Shown: positions 1 through 8,523, counted from the first letter of the stretch. The stretch: 53,923 nt of DNA from Thermodesulfovibrio sp. (GCA_027050975.1 JALUAR010000107.1:1-53923); one strand, 5' to 3'. Notes: generated by a model from the letters alone, not told the origin. A program made the numbers and translations.

Positions 1-2
1 GT

Positions 3-143
3 CTCAGACAGATCAAGACCATAATCTCACTTCTTTACGACATTAAGATGGAAAACAGGTTGTATGCTGCAGAGGCACTCGGTGAGATTGCACGGCCTGA
101 GCCCAGACTGATAGAACTATCAAAGGAGGCAGTCTATAAATAA
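3..143 (+). CDS. C-terminal end of a HEAT-repeat-like protein (partial)
   Basis: An open frame enters from the left edge and ends at TAA 141-143, encoding about 46 residues. The visible tail contains an AAEALGEIA helix turn typical of HEAT/PBS-lyase-type repeats, ending in LIELSKEAVYK. Such repeats form helical protein-binding scaffolds; the partner cannot be told from this fragment. The next gene starts about 55 bp downstream on the same strand, so co-transcription with the CBS/HPP pair is possible. The family call rests on one repeat-like segment only. Confidence 0.5.
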   Translation, partial: LRQIKTIISLLYDIKMENRLYAAEALGEIARPEPRLIELSKEAVYK

Positions 144-197
144 TCAGAGTTTTAGATAAACTTTATGAACGGACCTGTCCTGAAAGGAAGCTTTCAA

Positions 198-809
198 ATG
201 AAAGAATCTAAGAAAAATCTTGAGTTCTATAAAGAATTAAACATCTCTGAAGAGGATATTTACGAGGCAATGAAGGAGATTTCCGGGTACCTGGATATTA
301 CCCCGGAGGATTTCAAAGAAATCTATAAAAGGGCATTCTATCATGCAATCGAAAGACTTGCCACATCCTTTAAGGCCAAAGATGTAATGACAAAGAGGGT
401 GATTTCTGTTAGAAAAGGGACACCATTACAAGAGGTTGCAAAGGTCATGGCAGACAACAGAATATCAGGGGTCCCTGTAGTGGATGAAGAAAATAATGTA
501 GTCGGGGTCATATCTGAAAAGGACTTTCTAAGAAGAATGGGAGTTGATGACATGGGAACATTCATGGGTGTTGTAGCTGAATGCCTGAAAGGGAAAGGAT
601 GTGTGGCCGTATCTATACGCGCAAAGAAATCTGAGGATATAATGAGTGCTCCCCCAATCACAGTAACTGAAGATACAGCGGTTATTGAAATTGCCAGACT
701 CTTTGGGGAGAGAAATATTAATAGAGTACCTGTTATTGATGAGAAGGGACATCTGATTGGTATTGTCTCCCGTGGTGATATAGTGAGCATACCCCTCTTG
801 AATGTATAG
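198..809 (+). CDS. CBS-domain pair protein
   Basis: The protein has 203 residues. An N-terminal helical stretch of about 60 residues is followed by two CBS motifs: the first begins DVMTKRVISV and contains SGVPVVDEENNVVGVIS, the second begins DIMSAPPITV and contains NRVPVIDEKGHLIGIVS. CBS pairs bind adenine nucleotides and usually regulate an attached or partner protein. I start at ATG 198 because AGGAAG lies 7 bp upstream; an ATG at 165 has no ribosome binding site. The stop is 6 bp before an HPP-family membrane protein, so this is probably the soluble regulatory partner of that gene. In other bacteria HPP and CBS domains can be fused (family knowledge). Confidence 0.85.
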   Translation: MKESKKNLEFYKELNISEEDIYEAMKEISGYLDITPEDFKEIYKRAFYHAIERLATSFKAKDVMTKRVISVRKGTPLQEVAKVMADNRISGVPVVDEENNVVGVISEKDFLRRMGVDDMGTFMGVVAECLKGKGCVAVSIRAKKSEDIMSAPPITVTEDTAVIEIARLFGERNINRVPVIDEKGHLIGIVSRGDIVSIPLLNV

Positions 810-815
810 GTTATT

Positions 816-1358
816 ATGCTGAAAGAATATTTTAACAAAATGCGAGGCACAACAAAGAGCCCTCCAAGGGTCAGTATCTCCGAGGTCATATGGTCCTGGA
901 TAGGAGCTTTTTGGGGTATTTCAGCTGTAGCATATATCCATTACAATATCTTGAATGAAACTGATCTCGTGATGATAATAGGCTCATTCGGGGCGTCGGC
1001 TGTTCTGATTTATGGAGCGATCAAGAGCCCTCTTGCACAACCGAGAAATCTAATAGGTGGACATGTATTTTCAGCCGTTATCGGAGTGCTATCCTATCAG
1101 TTGTTAGGTTCAGAGCCATGGGTGGCTGCTGCAGTTGCAGTGGCAACTGCAATTGCTTTTATGCATGTAACAAAAACACTTCATCCCCCGGGTGGCGCAA
1201 CGGCATTAATAGCGGTGATTGGGAGTGAAAAGATTCATAATCTTGGTCTGCTTTATGCCATTATTCCAGCAGGCACAGGGGCTTTGATAATGCTCATCGT
1301 GGCCCTTCTTGTCAACAACATTCCAAAAACCAGAAGATATCCAGAGTTCTGGCTATAG
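816..1358 (+). CDS. HPP-family integral membrane protein (possible nitrite transporter)
   Basis: The protein has 180 residues with four or five hydrophobic segments and carries the defining HPP motif in TLHPPGGAT at residues 121-129, plus a conserved GSFGASAVL near residue 56. Plant chloroplast and cyanobacterial members of the HPP family have been linked to nitrite transport. Being directly downstream of the CBS gene and a few kilobases from norCB and an octahaem cytochrome is compatible with that role here, but the substrate is inferred. It converges with the NapH-like gene with only 2 bp between stop codons. Confidence 0.8.
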   Translation: MLKEYFNKMRGTTKSPPRVSISEVIWSWIGAFWGISAVAYIHYNILNETDLVMIIGSFGASAVLIYGAIKSPLAQPRNLIGGHVFSAVIGVLSYQLLGSEPWVAAAVAVATAIAFMHVTKTLHPPGGATALIAVIGSEKIHNLGLLYAIIPAGTGALIMLIVALLVNNIPKTRRYPEFWL

Positions 1359-1360
1359 TC

Positions 1361-2281
1361 TTATTCCCACCTTTTTTCAGGCTGAAGAGCGGTATGCTTT
1401 TTCTGATCCCTTGCAAAATCAAATCTGAATAATCCCCTGCCCTTACCCAGCTCCCTTTCACAAGCGCTTATACATTCACCACAGTTTACGCAGTTAATGT
1501 CTCTCTTTACAGCCCTTGGTTTTACTCCCATGAAGCAGGCCCTTTCGCATTTTCTACAATCTGTGCAACGGGAAAACTCTTCCTTCTTAAACCTTACTTT
1601 TAAAGAAAAGGGGCTTATCCATCCGAAGAGCATCTGCATAAGCCCCGCAGCGCAGACATATTTACAGAAAACGTGCCTTACAAATAAGGACGTGGTTAAC
1701 ATATAAATAGTAACGCCTATGATTGCTGCCTTTACTCCAGTTGAGAGATTGCCTGTAGTGATCTGATGCCAGATGGTGCTGGGTGCAATGAAGTAGCCTG
1801 AGAGCGCAATTGCTACCACTGGTGGTATCACTGCAAAAAAGAGCATTCCAAATATAAGATATATCCACCTCCTGCTTTTATCCACTGAAGGATCATTATC
1901 CGCTTTTGCATACAGACTTCTTCGTCCTAGCACCTTTAATGTAAGGAAGTCCGCAAACTCAAAGAGTGCCCCTTCAGGGCATAGCCATCCACAGAAGAAT
2001 CTGCCGAAGAGAAATCCCATCAGAGGAAAGAAGGCAAGCACCGCAAGCCAGGGAAGTATGGCTTTAAGGAAGAATATAGCTGCGACATCTGTGGCAGTCT
2101 TAAGTGACTGCTCCATCACGATCTCCCTCGTTATCCCCAATGTCCATACTTTGCCAAAGAGAAAGAGTTCTTTAGTTGCGGAATCATAACGAAAGATATC
2201 AAATGCAGGCGCCAGCAGTATAAAGAGGGTGAAAGCGATCTGAGTCAATCTTCTCAAAATATGACGGTTTATTATGCTCAT
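1361..2281 (-). CDS. NapH-like membrane ferredoxin (4Fe-4S, polyferredoxin type)
   Basis: The protein has 306 residues. There are four or more membrane helices. Two Cys-X3-Cys motifs face the same side: C97/C101 in FFCGWLCPEG and C206/C210 in CKYVCAAG. Two 4Fe-4S motifs close the chain, C239-C242-C245-C249 and C264-C267-C270-C274. This layout is that of NapH/NosR/CcoG-type quinol-linked electron carriers. Such proteins move electrons from the quinone pool to periplasmic reductases. There is no napA beside it, so its partner may be the HAO-like cytochrome or another reductase. No proper Shine-Dalgarno precedes the ATG. A CRP/FNR-type palindrome is centred 46 bp upstream and a TATACC -10 candidate sits 10 bp before the start, implying a very short leader. 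Confidence 0.82.
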   Translation of the reverse strand: MSIINRHILRRLTQIAFTLFILLAPAFDIFRYDSATKELFLFGKVWTLGITREIVMEQSLKTATDVAAIFFLKAILPWLAVLAFFPLMGFLFGRFFCGWLCPEGALFEFADFLTLKVLGRRSLYAKADNDPSVDKSRRWIYLIFGMLFFAVIPPVVAIALSGYFIAPSTIWHQITTGNLSTGVKAAIIGVTIYMLTTSLFVRHVFCKYVCAAGLMQMLFGWISPFSLKVRFKKEEFSRCTDCRKCERACFMGVKPRAVKRDINCVNCGECISACERELGKGRGLFRFDFARDQKKHTALQPEKRWE

Positions 2282-2320
2282 CCTATTTTTAGGTATATCA
2301 TATGCCGGTGTTGATACGAA

Positions 2321-2334
2321 ATGATTTAAATCAT
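2321..2334. promoter_or_regulatory. CRP/FNR-family operator, copy 1
   Basis: This is a perfect 14-bp palindrome, ATGATTTAAATCAT, identical to the copy at 5288-5301. It resembles the FNR/DNR consensus TTGAT-N4-ATCAA with the outer base changed. Relative to the NapH-like gene its centre (2327.5) lies about 41 bp ahead of a start point set by TATACC (minus strand, 2292-2297). That is the activating class II spacing. The FKBP gene on the other strand begins 140 bp away. Confidence 0.6.
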
Positions 2335-2467
2335 AATGACAATTTTTTCTTGCTTTTTACGTACCGAGGGGTTAAAATAAATTAAATAGACTGGAGCCGC
2401 GTCAAGGAGTCTCCCTGCCTCCAAATCGGTCTTTCCAGCCAAAAAAAATCTTTGGGAGGAAAGTATT

Positions 2468-3010
2468 ATGAAGCTTGTCAGAATCAGTAGGGTGTTGGGC
2501 ATTTTAATCGTTTTAATGGCCCTCACTTTGTCAACGGATCTGTATGCAAAGTCAAAGGAAAAGAAGGGTAACCTCGTTGTCTCTACGGGGAAAGAGGTCT
2601 CTATCGAATACACGGTAAAGCTTGAAGACGGTACAACCGTGGATACCAGCGTAGGGAAAAAACCTCTCACATATATCCATGGCCATAAACAGCTTATTCC
2701 AGGGCTTGAGAAGGCACTGGAAGGTATGAAGGTTGGTGAAACAAAACATATTGTGGTGCCTCCCGAGGAGGGATACGGTCTAAGAGACAGTAAGGCCATA
2801 GTTGAGGTAACAAAAGATAAGGTGCCAAAGAATGCTCTCAAGGTTGGTACCCTGCTACAGGCACAGAACCCACATGGAGGGATTGTTTATGCAAGGGTTA
2901 CCCAGATTAAGGACAAAACAGTAGTGCTGGATTTAAATCATCCGCTTGCAGGGAAAACGCTATATTTTGATGTTAAAATTCTTGATGTGAAAGAGGTGCC
3001 CATAAAATAA
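2468..3010 (+). CDS. Exported FKBP-type peptidyl-prolyl isomerase (SlyD-like)
   Basis: The protein has 180 residues. A signal peptide (residues 1 to about 26, cleavage near LYAKS) is followed by an FKBP fold with the SlyD-type insert-in-flap: VSIEYTVKLEDGTTVDTS, PLTYIHGHKQLIPGLEKAL, then GGIVYARV and DLNHPLAGKTLYFDVKILDV. It catalyses proline cis-trans isomerisation and probably assists periplasmic folding. GGAGG lies 9 bp before the ATG. Location in the nitrogen-oxide island suggests a chaperone role for exported redox proteins; this is inference. Confidence 0.88.
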   Translation: MKLVRISRVLGILIVLMALTLSTDLYAKSKEKKGNLVVSTGKEVSIEYTVKLEDGTTVDTSVGKKPLTYIHGHKQLIPGLEKALEGMKVGETKHIVVPPEEGYGLRDSKAIVEVTKDKVPKNALKVGTLLQAQNPHGGIVYARVTQIKDKTVVLDLNHPLAGKTLYFDVKILDVKEVPIK

Positions 3011-3041
3011 TTCGGTTTAAAAACGTTTGTTTCTTGAAATG

Positions 3042-3071
3042 AAAAAAGGGAGGCATACAGCCTCCCTTTTT
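3042..3071. terminator. Bidirectional intrinsic terminator
   Basis: A 7-bp GC-rich stem (GGGAGGC / GCCTCCC) with a 5-nt loop is flanked by A5-6 on the left and T5 on the right, so it can terminate both the FKBP gene (+) and norB (-), which converge here. Confidence 0.85.
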
Positions 3072-3092
3072 GTTGTTTTGCAGTACACAGGC

Positions 3093-4481
3093 TCAGGCTA
3101 CTGTTTCGGTAGCAGTAGATGTCACCTCCACAGGCTCTTTACCAAGCTTGAAGAAGTCAATTACAAAGAGCCATGCACCGTAGAGGAATCCAACTCCAAA
3201 GATAGCCCTCAGTGCCCAGAACCAGAAGTTGTATGTTGCCTTTACTGTTACGTAGTCAAGACCGATAAGCCTCTCCATATAGGTCTGTACCATGCCAGCA
3301 CCTGTTAGAGTGAGTACAATAAATATCATTGATATTGTCATCCACCAGAAGGATCTGTATCCTCTCGATGTGTTGAACTCATTAACACCTCTTATTAATG
3401 GCAGTGTTATATAAATCATGGACATCACCAGAAGGACATAGGCACCGTAGAATGCCAGATGTCCGTGTGCAGTGGTTATCTGGGTGCCATGTGTCCATTT
3501 GTTAACCTGTGGAAGGGTATGGATAACACCCCATAATCCTGCTCCCACGAAGTTGAAAATAGCATGGCTTGTTGCATAAAACAGACCCAGCCTGTTTGTG
3601 ACAACACGATGTTTCCTTGTAGTTCTGAAGGCATCCCAGACCATTAGCAGGAGTGGAATAGGCTCAAGGGAGCTGAAAATGCCGCCAACCCACAGCCAGT
3701 ACTTTGGAGTGCCTATCCAGTAGTAATGATGTCCTGTGCCTAAAATTCCAGTAAACAGTACAAGCCCAACCTCTATATACATCCATCTTTCAAGTACATG
3801 ACGTTCTGCATTTGTAACCTTCATGAGCATAAATGCCAAGAGTGCGCCTGCAATCACCTCCCAGGCACCCTCGACCCACAGATGAATTACCCACCACCAC
3901 CAGAACTGGTCCTTAACCATACTCTTTGTATAGAACATCCCAGGCAGATACATAAGGGCAAGAAAGGTGAGTCCTCCGAGCAATGTACCCTGGATGCCTG
4001 TCCAGCGCTTACTTTTGTACATTGTCATAAAGTTATTAATCAGAAATAGGATCACTGAGAGGGCAATCAGCCAATCTGCCCAGCGTGGTGCCTCGATATA
4101 CTCTCTGCCCTCATTTAAAAGCAGTGTGCCTGCAACGAATTTGTTTGCCTGAGGATCAAATCCCATCCAGATGTAACCCAATACAACTGCTGTAACAGCT
4201 ACAACTGTGGCCCAGAACTGGAACTTCGCCAGGGGAATACTCCAGAGTTCACTCTGAGACTCTTCAGGTACAACATAATAGGTAGCTCCCATAAGTCCCA
4301 TCAGAAGCCATACAACAAGGGCATTTATATGCAGATCTCGTATTATGTTGAACTTCAGAGGGAAAAAGTCAGGCCATATGAATTGAAGTGCTGCGATAAT
4401 GCCCACAAGGACCTGTACAAGAAAGAGTAGCACCGCAAAGGTATAAAAGTTTTGTGCTATCTTTTGACTCTCGTATTTCAT
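3093..4481 (-). CDS. norB: Nitric oxide reductase catalytic subunit NorB
   Basis: The protein has 462 residues and about 12 transmembrane helices, the normal size of cytochrome-c-dependent NO reductase (cNOR). It reduces two NO to N2O at a haem b3 / non-haem Fe centre. All key residues are visible: the low-spin haem ligands H51 (DLHINALV) and H341, the high-spin haem ligand H339 (AHGHLAFYG), the FeB ligands H200, H251 and H252 (VIHLWVEG, GTGHHYYW), and the glutamates E204 and E208. It lacks the N-terminal extension of quinol-dependent qNOR, which agrees with a separate norC. GGGAGG precedes the ATG. It lies 30 bp downstream of norC in one transcript; norD and norQ are not in the window. Confidence 0.96.
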   Translation of the reverse strand: MKYESQKIAQNFYTFAVLLFLVQVLVGIIAALQFIWPDFFPLKFNIIRDLHINALVVWLLMGLMGATYYVVPEESQSELWSIPLAKFQFWATVVAVTAVVLGYIWMGFDPQANKFVAGTLLLNEGREYIEAPRWADWLIALSVILFLINNFMTMYKSKRWTGIQGTLLGGLTFLALMYLPGMFYTKSMVKDQFWWWWVIHLWVEGAWEVIAGALLAFMLMKVTNAERHVLERWMYIEVGLVLFTGILGTGHHYYWIGTPKYWLWVGGIFSSLEPIPLLLMVWDAFRTTRKHRVVTNRLGLFYATSHAIFNFVGAGLWGVIHTLPQVNKWTHGTQITTAHGHLAFYGAYVLLVMSMIYITLPLIRGVNEFNTSRGYRSFWWMTISMIFIVLTLTGAGMVQTYMERLIGLDYVTVKATYNFWFWALRAIFGVGFLYGAWLFVIDFFKLGKEPVEVTSTATETVA

Positions 4482-4511
4482 AGTTATACTACCTCCCTAA
4501 GTGTATTTTAA

Positions 4512-5177
4512 TTATTTTAGTGTCAGCAGATAGTCCACTAACTGGTTGAGTTCCTCATCACTTATCTGCGGATAGGCTGGCATTGCTGAATCAGGAACAA
4601 GAGCCGACGGTTCTCTGAGATGACGTTTGTGCCATTCCGGGTCAGGTCTTCTGGATGCTACTTTTGTGAGATCCGGTCCAGAAGTGCCTCCAACACCGCT
4701 GATCATATGGCAAGATGAACATCCATACTTTTGATAGACTGTAACGCCAGGGGTCTGGGGCATTCTGAAGGTAGCAAGCACCGGCTTTGGCGGCCAGCCG
4801 TTGGTGTCAACCTTTGAGACCCAGTCAAGGAAGGCTACGAGCTTCTTCGCCTCATCTGGAGTGATGCCAAGTGCAGGCATTGCTGCAGTTGATTTGACCT
4901 TTTTGGGATTGACCAGGAACTTCTCAAGATAGCCTTCAGGTTTGTTTACTGTGACTTTTGTGAGATCAGGAGCAAAGTAAGAGCCGTTTCCAAGAATAGT
5001 GTGGCAACCGATACAGTCGTACTTGTGCCATAGTTTCTTGCCCTCGTCTACCTCCGCTGTTATCTCTGGTGCCCGCTTGTCCAGTCTCTTCATGGTGTCA
5101 AAAGTAAGAGCCACGAAGATGACGAAGAAGAAGAGGCTACCAAAGACAAAGAGGTTCCTCACACCTCGGTTACTCAT
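4512..5177 (-). CDS. norC: NorC with an extra fused cytochrome c domain (dihaem)
   Basis: The protein has 221 residues; ordinary NorC is near 150. One N-terminal anchor helix (residues 8-25) precedes a normal NorC domain with haem motif C55-IG-C58-H59 and axial Met about 100 (TAAMP). The usual NorC tail (WPPKP, near 130) is followed by a second class-I cytochrome c domain with C153-SS-C156-H157, SGPDLT and Met 199 (SAMPAYP). The subunit passes electrons to NorB, and the extra domain could act as a built-in electron donor. GGGAGGT lies 7 bp before the ATG. A CRP/FNR-type box is 117 bp upstream with a TATTTT -10 candidate at the right spacing. Confidence 0.93.
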   Translation of the reverse strand: MSNRGVRNLFVFGSLFFFVIFVALTFDTMKRLDKRAPEITAEVDEGKKLWHKYDCIGCHTILGNGSYFAPDLTKVTVNKPEGYLEKFLVNPKKVKSTAAMPALGITPDEAKKLVAFLDWVSKVDTNGWPPKPVLATFRMPQTPGVTVYQKYGCSSCHMISGVGGTSGPDLTKVASRRPDPEWHKRHLREPSALVPDSAMPAYPQISDEELNQLVDYLLTLK

Positions 5178-5287
5178 TAGAGCACCTCCCTTTGTCTGTT
5201 TATTTAGTACGTTTTCCAGCCAATGGCTGGTTGCAGATCATGCTCAAAGTCCTTACTTAAAAATATCATTTATCAATATCTTTTTCT

Positions 5288-5301
5288 ATGATTTAAATCA
5301 T
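5288..5301. promoter_or_regulatory. CRP/FNR-family operator, copy 2 (norC / chemoreceptor)
   Basis: This is the perfect palindrome ATGATTTAAATCAT, identical to the site at 2321. It sits between divergent norC and the haem-c chemoreceptor. On the minus strand TATTTT (5260-5265) falls exactly at -12 to -7 if the site is centred at -41.5, a class II promoter for norCB. Toward the chemoreceptor, TACTAT at 5341 would put the box near -58, close to class I spacing. Confidence 0.65.
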
Positions 5302-5376
5302 AAGGGGCAGGCTGTTAAAGTTTTAGAAGCAACTGTCCGATACTATGTATTAAAAATACTCCTGGGAGGTAGTTTT

Positions 5377-7194
5377 ATGTTCCAATGGTTTTACAATCTT
5401 TCACTTAAAAGGAAATTCTATCTGATCTTCGGGGGAATCATCATTGCGACGATTATCGCTGTTATTACAGGACAGGTGGCGTTTGACAGGATCAAGGTGG
5501 GCGGAAGATTCTACAGAGGTATCGCACTGAAGAGGGACGCCATTGATGAGCTTGCACGGATTAGGATGAATGTGAATCTTATAAGAGGTCTTTTTTATTC
5601 CCAGCTTTACAGTTATGACGATACCGTCACTGAAAACATTCGTTCCATAATGGACAAAACCGACTCCCTTTATGAACGTCTTGAACAAAAGGCCGTGAAA
5701 CCTTCTGATAGTAATAATCTGTACTGCGGATCATGTCATGGTATGGACAGAGTCGAAGCTATATTTGCATCAATCAAGAAATCAAGGAGTTCATGGATTG
5801 ATTATAAAAAGCTGCTGATGGAAAGGGTTCTACCGGCAGTAGCAAAGGGACAGCTTGAAGCGAAAGAACAGATTGATGATATCCACTTGCTTATCTCAGG
5901 TGAATTAGAAGAGAACTTTTACAATATCATGGAACAGACATCTATGCCATTGAAGACTCTCAGAGATGTTTATCCACTCCTAGTAAATAAACTAAAAGAA
6001 GAATCGGAACTGTTAAAGAAAGGTTATCTTGTCGGAGGGAGCCTTACAGTAATATGCTTGATAGTTATTGCCCTTGTTTTGTCTAAGGTAATAATAAAGC
6101 CTGTTTCAGGTGTTTCACATGCATCACTTATGATGGCAGAGGGTAGGTTTGGGGATGTATCAGTGGATGTAAGAGGCAAGGACGAACTGGGACATATGGC
6201 TGAGGCATTCAGGCTAATGGGAAAAAAGTTGAAAGAGGTTGTAAGCAATATAAAGGAAGGTATATTGAACTTATCTTCCTCAGCAGAAGAGTTGTCTGCA
6301 ACAGCAGATTCACTAACTGTTACAACGGATGCACAATTAAGACAGGTGGAGCAGGTGGTAGCAGCAGCATCCGAGATGTCCCAGACCATTATGGATGTGG
6401 CTAAGAATGCATCCGAGGCTGCAGAGGCATCACAGGAGTCCACTGATATGGCCACAGGAGGAATGGAAGTGGCAGAGGAGGCTATGAAAGAGATAAACAG
6501 GATAGCAGATGTGGTTAACAGCGCCTCGGAAATCATAGAGACCCTTGGCAACAGTTCAAAAGAGATCGGAGAGATTTTGTCGGTTATCACAGATATTGCA
6601 GAGCAGACCAATCTGCTTGCCCTGAATGCAGCTATTGAGGCAGCACGGGCAGGAGAGCATGGACAGGGGTTTGCTGTTGTGGCAGATGAGGTGAGAAAGC
6701 TGGCAGAGAAGACTGCAAGATCAACGGAGGAGATTGCCGAAAAGATAAAGACTATTCAGAGAAAGGCAGAGCAGTCTGTTGACACCATGAGACAGAGCAG
6801 AGAGGAGGTTGAAAAGGGCATAAAATTCATGGAGATGGTAACCCAATCACTGGAATCAATTGTTACCGCATCTACAAGGGCAAACGAGATGGTTCAGCAT
6901 ATTGCAGCTGCTACAGAAGAACAGTCCACTGCCTCAGAGGAGATAGCCCAGAATATGAATGAGATATCCAGAGGTATAGAAGAGACTGTGAGTGCGTCCA
7001 AGCAGCTGAGAGAGGTCTCTCTTGAGCTCGCCTCCCTTTCAGAAAGGCTTAAAAGCCAGATCGATTGGTTCAGGATTGAAGAGACAGAAAGGAGCGAAAG
7101 AGAGTCATTTCATCAAAAAGGTGAAGCAAACTACGATACAGAAAATATCTTTACTCACTCCTATGATATTAAGATTTCAGGAAATGGAAGTTAA
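5377..7194 (+). CDS. Methyl-accepting chemotaxis protein with periplasmic haem c motif
   Basis: The protein has 605 residues. TM1 is at about residues 16-32, a helical periplasmic ligand domain runs to about 212, TM2 is at about 213-237, followed by HAMP and a long cytoplasmic signalling hairpin with the conserved tip (EIGEILSVITDIAEQTNLLALNAAIEAARAGEHGQGFAVVADEVRKLAE). The periplasmic domain contains C117-GS-C120-H121, a covalent haem c site. This suggests a redox, NO or O2 sensor. ATG 5377 has GGGAGG 7 bp upstream; longer readings toward 4999 overlap norC and have no leader logic. It is divergent from norC across a shared operator, so taxis is probably tied to NO respiration. Confidence 0.92.
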   Translation: MFQWFYNLSLKRKFYLIFGGIIIATIIAVITGQVAFDRIKVGGRFYRGIALKRDAIDELARIRMNVNLIRGLFYSQLYSYDDTVTENIRSIMDKTDSLYERLEQKAVKPSDSNNLYCGSCHGMDRVEAIFASIKKSRSSWIDYKKLLMERVLPAVAKGQLEAKEQIDDIHLLISGELEENFYNIMEQTSMPLKTLRDVYPLLVNKLKEESELLKKGYLVGGSLTVICLIVIALVLSKVIIKPVSGVSHASLMMAEGRFGDVSVDVRGKDELGHMAEAFRLMGKKLKEVVSNIKEGILNLSSSAEELSATADSLTVTTDAQLRQVEQVVAAASEMSQTIMDVAKNASEAAEASQESTDMATGGMEVAEEAMKEINRIADVVNSASEIIETLGNSSKEIGEILSVITDIAEQTNLLALNAAIEAARAGEHGQGFAVVADEVRKLAEKTARSTEEIAEKIKTIQRKAEQSVDTMRQSREEVEKGIKFMEMVTQSLESIVTASTRANEMVQHIAAATEEQSTASEEIAQNMNEISRGIEETVSASKQLREVSLELASLSERLKSQIDWFRIEETERSERESFHQKGEANYDTENIFTHSYDIKISGNGS

Positions 7195-7234
7195 ATACAG
7201 GGAGGGGGCATGTTTCATGCCCCCTCCCTGTATT
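7194..7234. terminator. Large bidirectional hairpin between chemoreceptor and hao
   Basis: This is a perfect 19-bp inverted repeat (arms 7194-7212 and 7216-7234) with a 3-nt TTT loop, very GC-rich in the centre. Its left arm begins at the last base of the chemoreceptor stop codon. There is no strict U-tract on either side, so it may stabilise 3' ends as well as terminate. Confidence 0.7.
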
Positions 7235-7243
7235 GTGTAGAGT

Positions 7244-8476
7244 TTATTTTTCTGCTAACTTGAACTCCTTGCGAAGTTTCTCAGCCTCATCTTTGATCTT
7301 CTGTAGCGTCTCCTTCATTGGAGCCCAACCATACCAATGCATATAGTCAGCGTTCATGTGGAATGCTCCCTGGAAGGTACGCATTCTGTACTCAAGGAAC
7401 ATTACGTAAAGATCCTGTTCAATAGAGCTTTTTGCTTCGTAAAACTGCAAGAGATCAGGAGCCACTTTCCAATTGGCAGGCTTCTTGAGTATTCCATCTT
7501 TGTAGAGACCTTTGACTATTCTGATGGCCTCTGCCATCAACTTATCTGCTTCACGGATGATCTTGTCTCCTGCGTCCAGCTGTGCCTTTGCATATGAGGT
7601 GCTGTGGCACTTGGAGCAGATATTGATCATTTTTGTACGTTCCCTGTCGAACTCCTCTTTAGTGAGTCTGGCCACCTTACCAGCCTTCACCACCTCAAGC
7701 CTCTCCGTGGGATTTCCTGCATCATCGAGCACTCCAAGGGCCTGAAGTATTGTGACCCTGTCTTTCAGCCACTCCTGGTCATCTTCAGGTAGCCTGACAG
7801 CAAGGAAGCCCCACGAGGTCATTACATTGTGGTCACCGTCGGGCATGTGGCAGGTCTGGCATACAGGGGCTCTGTCACTGCCTTTGCCTTCAATCTGCCA
7901 GATAGTACCATGCTTTGAGGTGGACCACATCTCCCACTGGGGATGGTCGAATCCCATATGGCATGACTGACAGGCCCTTGGGTCACGTGCTTCCTCTTTT
8001 GAGAAGGTGTGCCTTGTATGACATGAATCGCAGGCACCACTACCATAGCGGTAGGCTCTGGCTTCTTCCTCAGACTTCAGACCGATTTTATGACAGCCTG
8101 AACAGCCCTTGTACCCTTCACCAACTATCATTGTTGGCTGATGCTGGAGCATTGGCATAGCCTTCATTGCAATCCAGCCAAGTGAGTGTTTTCCTGCCTT
8201 GTACTGCTCAACCTGCTTCGGATGACAACTGTTGCATGTCTCCGGAGTTGGCAGCTTGGCAAGTGATGCATCCTCAGCACCCTTGTTGTGCTCTGAACCA
8301 TGGCAGGTAGAACAGTCAAGCCCTATCTTGCCCATCTTACCAGAAAGGAACTGTTTGACTATTCCAGGTGTCTCCTTCTCATGACAGGAGATACACTGAC
8401 TCTTAGCCTCTACGTTGGTTCCGAACATCAAGAAAGCAGCACTTAACAGCAGTAACAGAAAAAGATACCTCCTCAT
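7244..8476 (-). CDS. Octahaem cytochrome c, hydroxylamine oxidoreductase (HAO) family
   Basis: The protein has 410 residues with a signal peptide (to about residue 25) and eight CXXCH motifs beginning at C28, C55, C81, C125, C149, C169, C206 and C287, the HAO spacing in which haem 8 is separated by a long linker. HAO-family enzymes either oxidise hydroxylamine or hydrazine, or reduce nitrite, NO or hydroxylamine; the oxidative type needs a C-terminal tyrosine cross-linked to the catalytic haem. A candidate region is ADYMHWYGW near residue 377, but its alignment cannot be decided by eye. At 410 residues it is shorter than classic HAO. I start at ATG 8476, with AAAGGAGG 7 bp before it; a GTG 6 bp upstream is too close to it. 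Co-transcribed with rseC. Confidence 0.88.
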   Translation of the reverse strand: MRRYLFLLLLLSAAFLMFGTNVEAKSQCISCHEKETPGIVKQFLSGKMGKIGLDCSTCHGSEHNKGAEDASLAKLPTPETCNSCHPKQVEQYKAGKHSLGWIAMKAMPMLQHQPTMIVGEGYKGCSGCHKIGLKSEEEARAYRYGSGACDSCHTRHTFSKEEARDPRACQSCHMGFDHPQWEMWSTSKHGTIWQIEGKGSDRAPVCQTCHMPDGDHNVMTSWGFLAVRLPEDDQEWLKDRVTILQALGVLDDAGNPTERLEVVKAGKVARLTKEEFDRERTKMINICSKCHSTSYAKAQLDAGDKIIREADKLMAEAIRIVKGLYKDGILKKPANWKVAPDLLQFYEAKSSIEQDLYVMFLEYRMRTFQGAFHMNADYMHWYGWAPMKETLQKIKDEAEKLRKEFKLAEK

Positions 8477-8523
8477 TAGCACACCTCCTTTGAGATTTGA
8501 ATTTCTGGGAAAGAGTACAGAAA

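Noticed and set aside
4999..5376. Longer N-terminus for the chemoreceptor, starting before its ribosome binding site
   Set aside because: It overlaps norC on the opposite strand, spans the operator and promoter, and adds no domain. GGGAGG is correctly placed only for ATG 5377.
8477..8482. GTG start for the octahaem cytochrome
   Set aside because: The Shine-Dalgarno would be 1 bp from GTG but 7 bp from the ATG at 8476.
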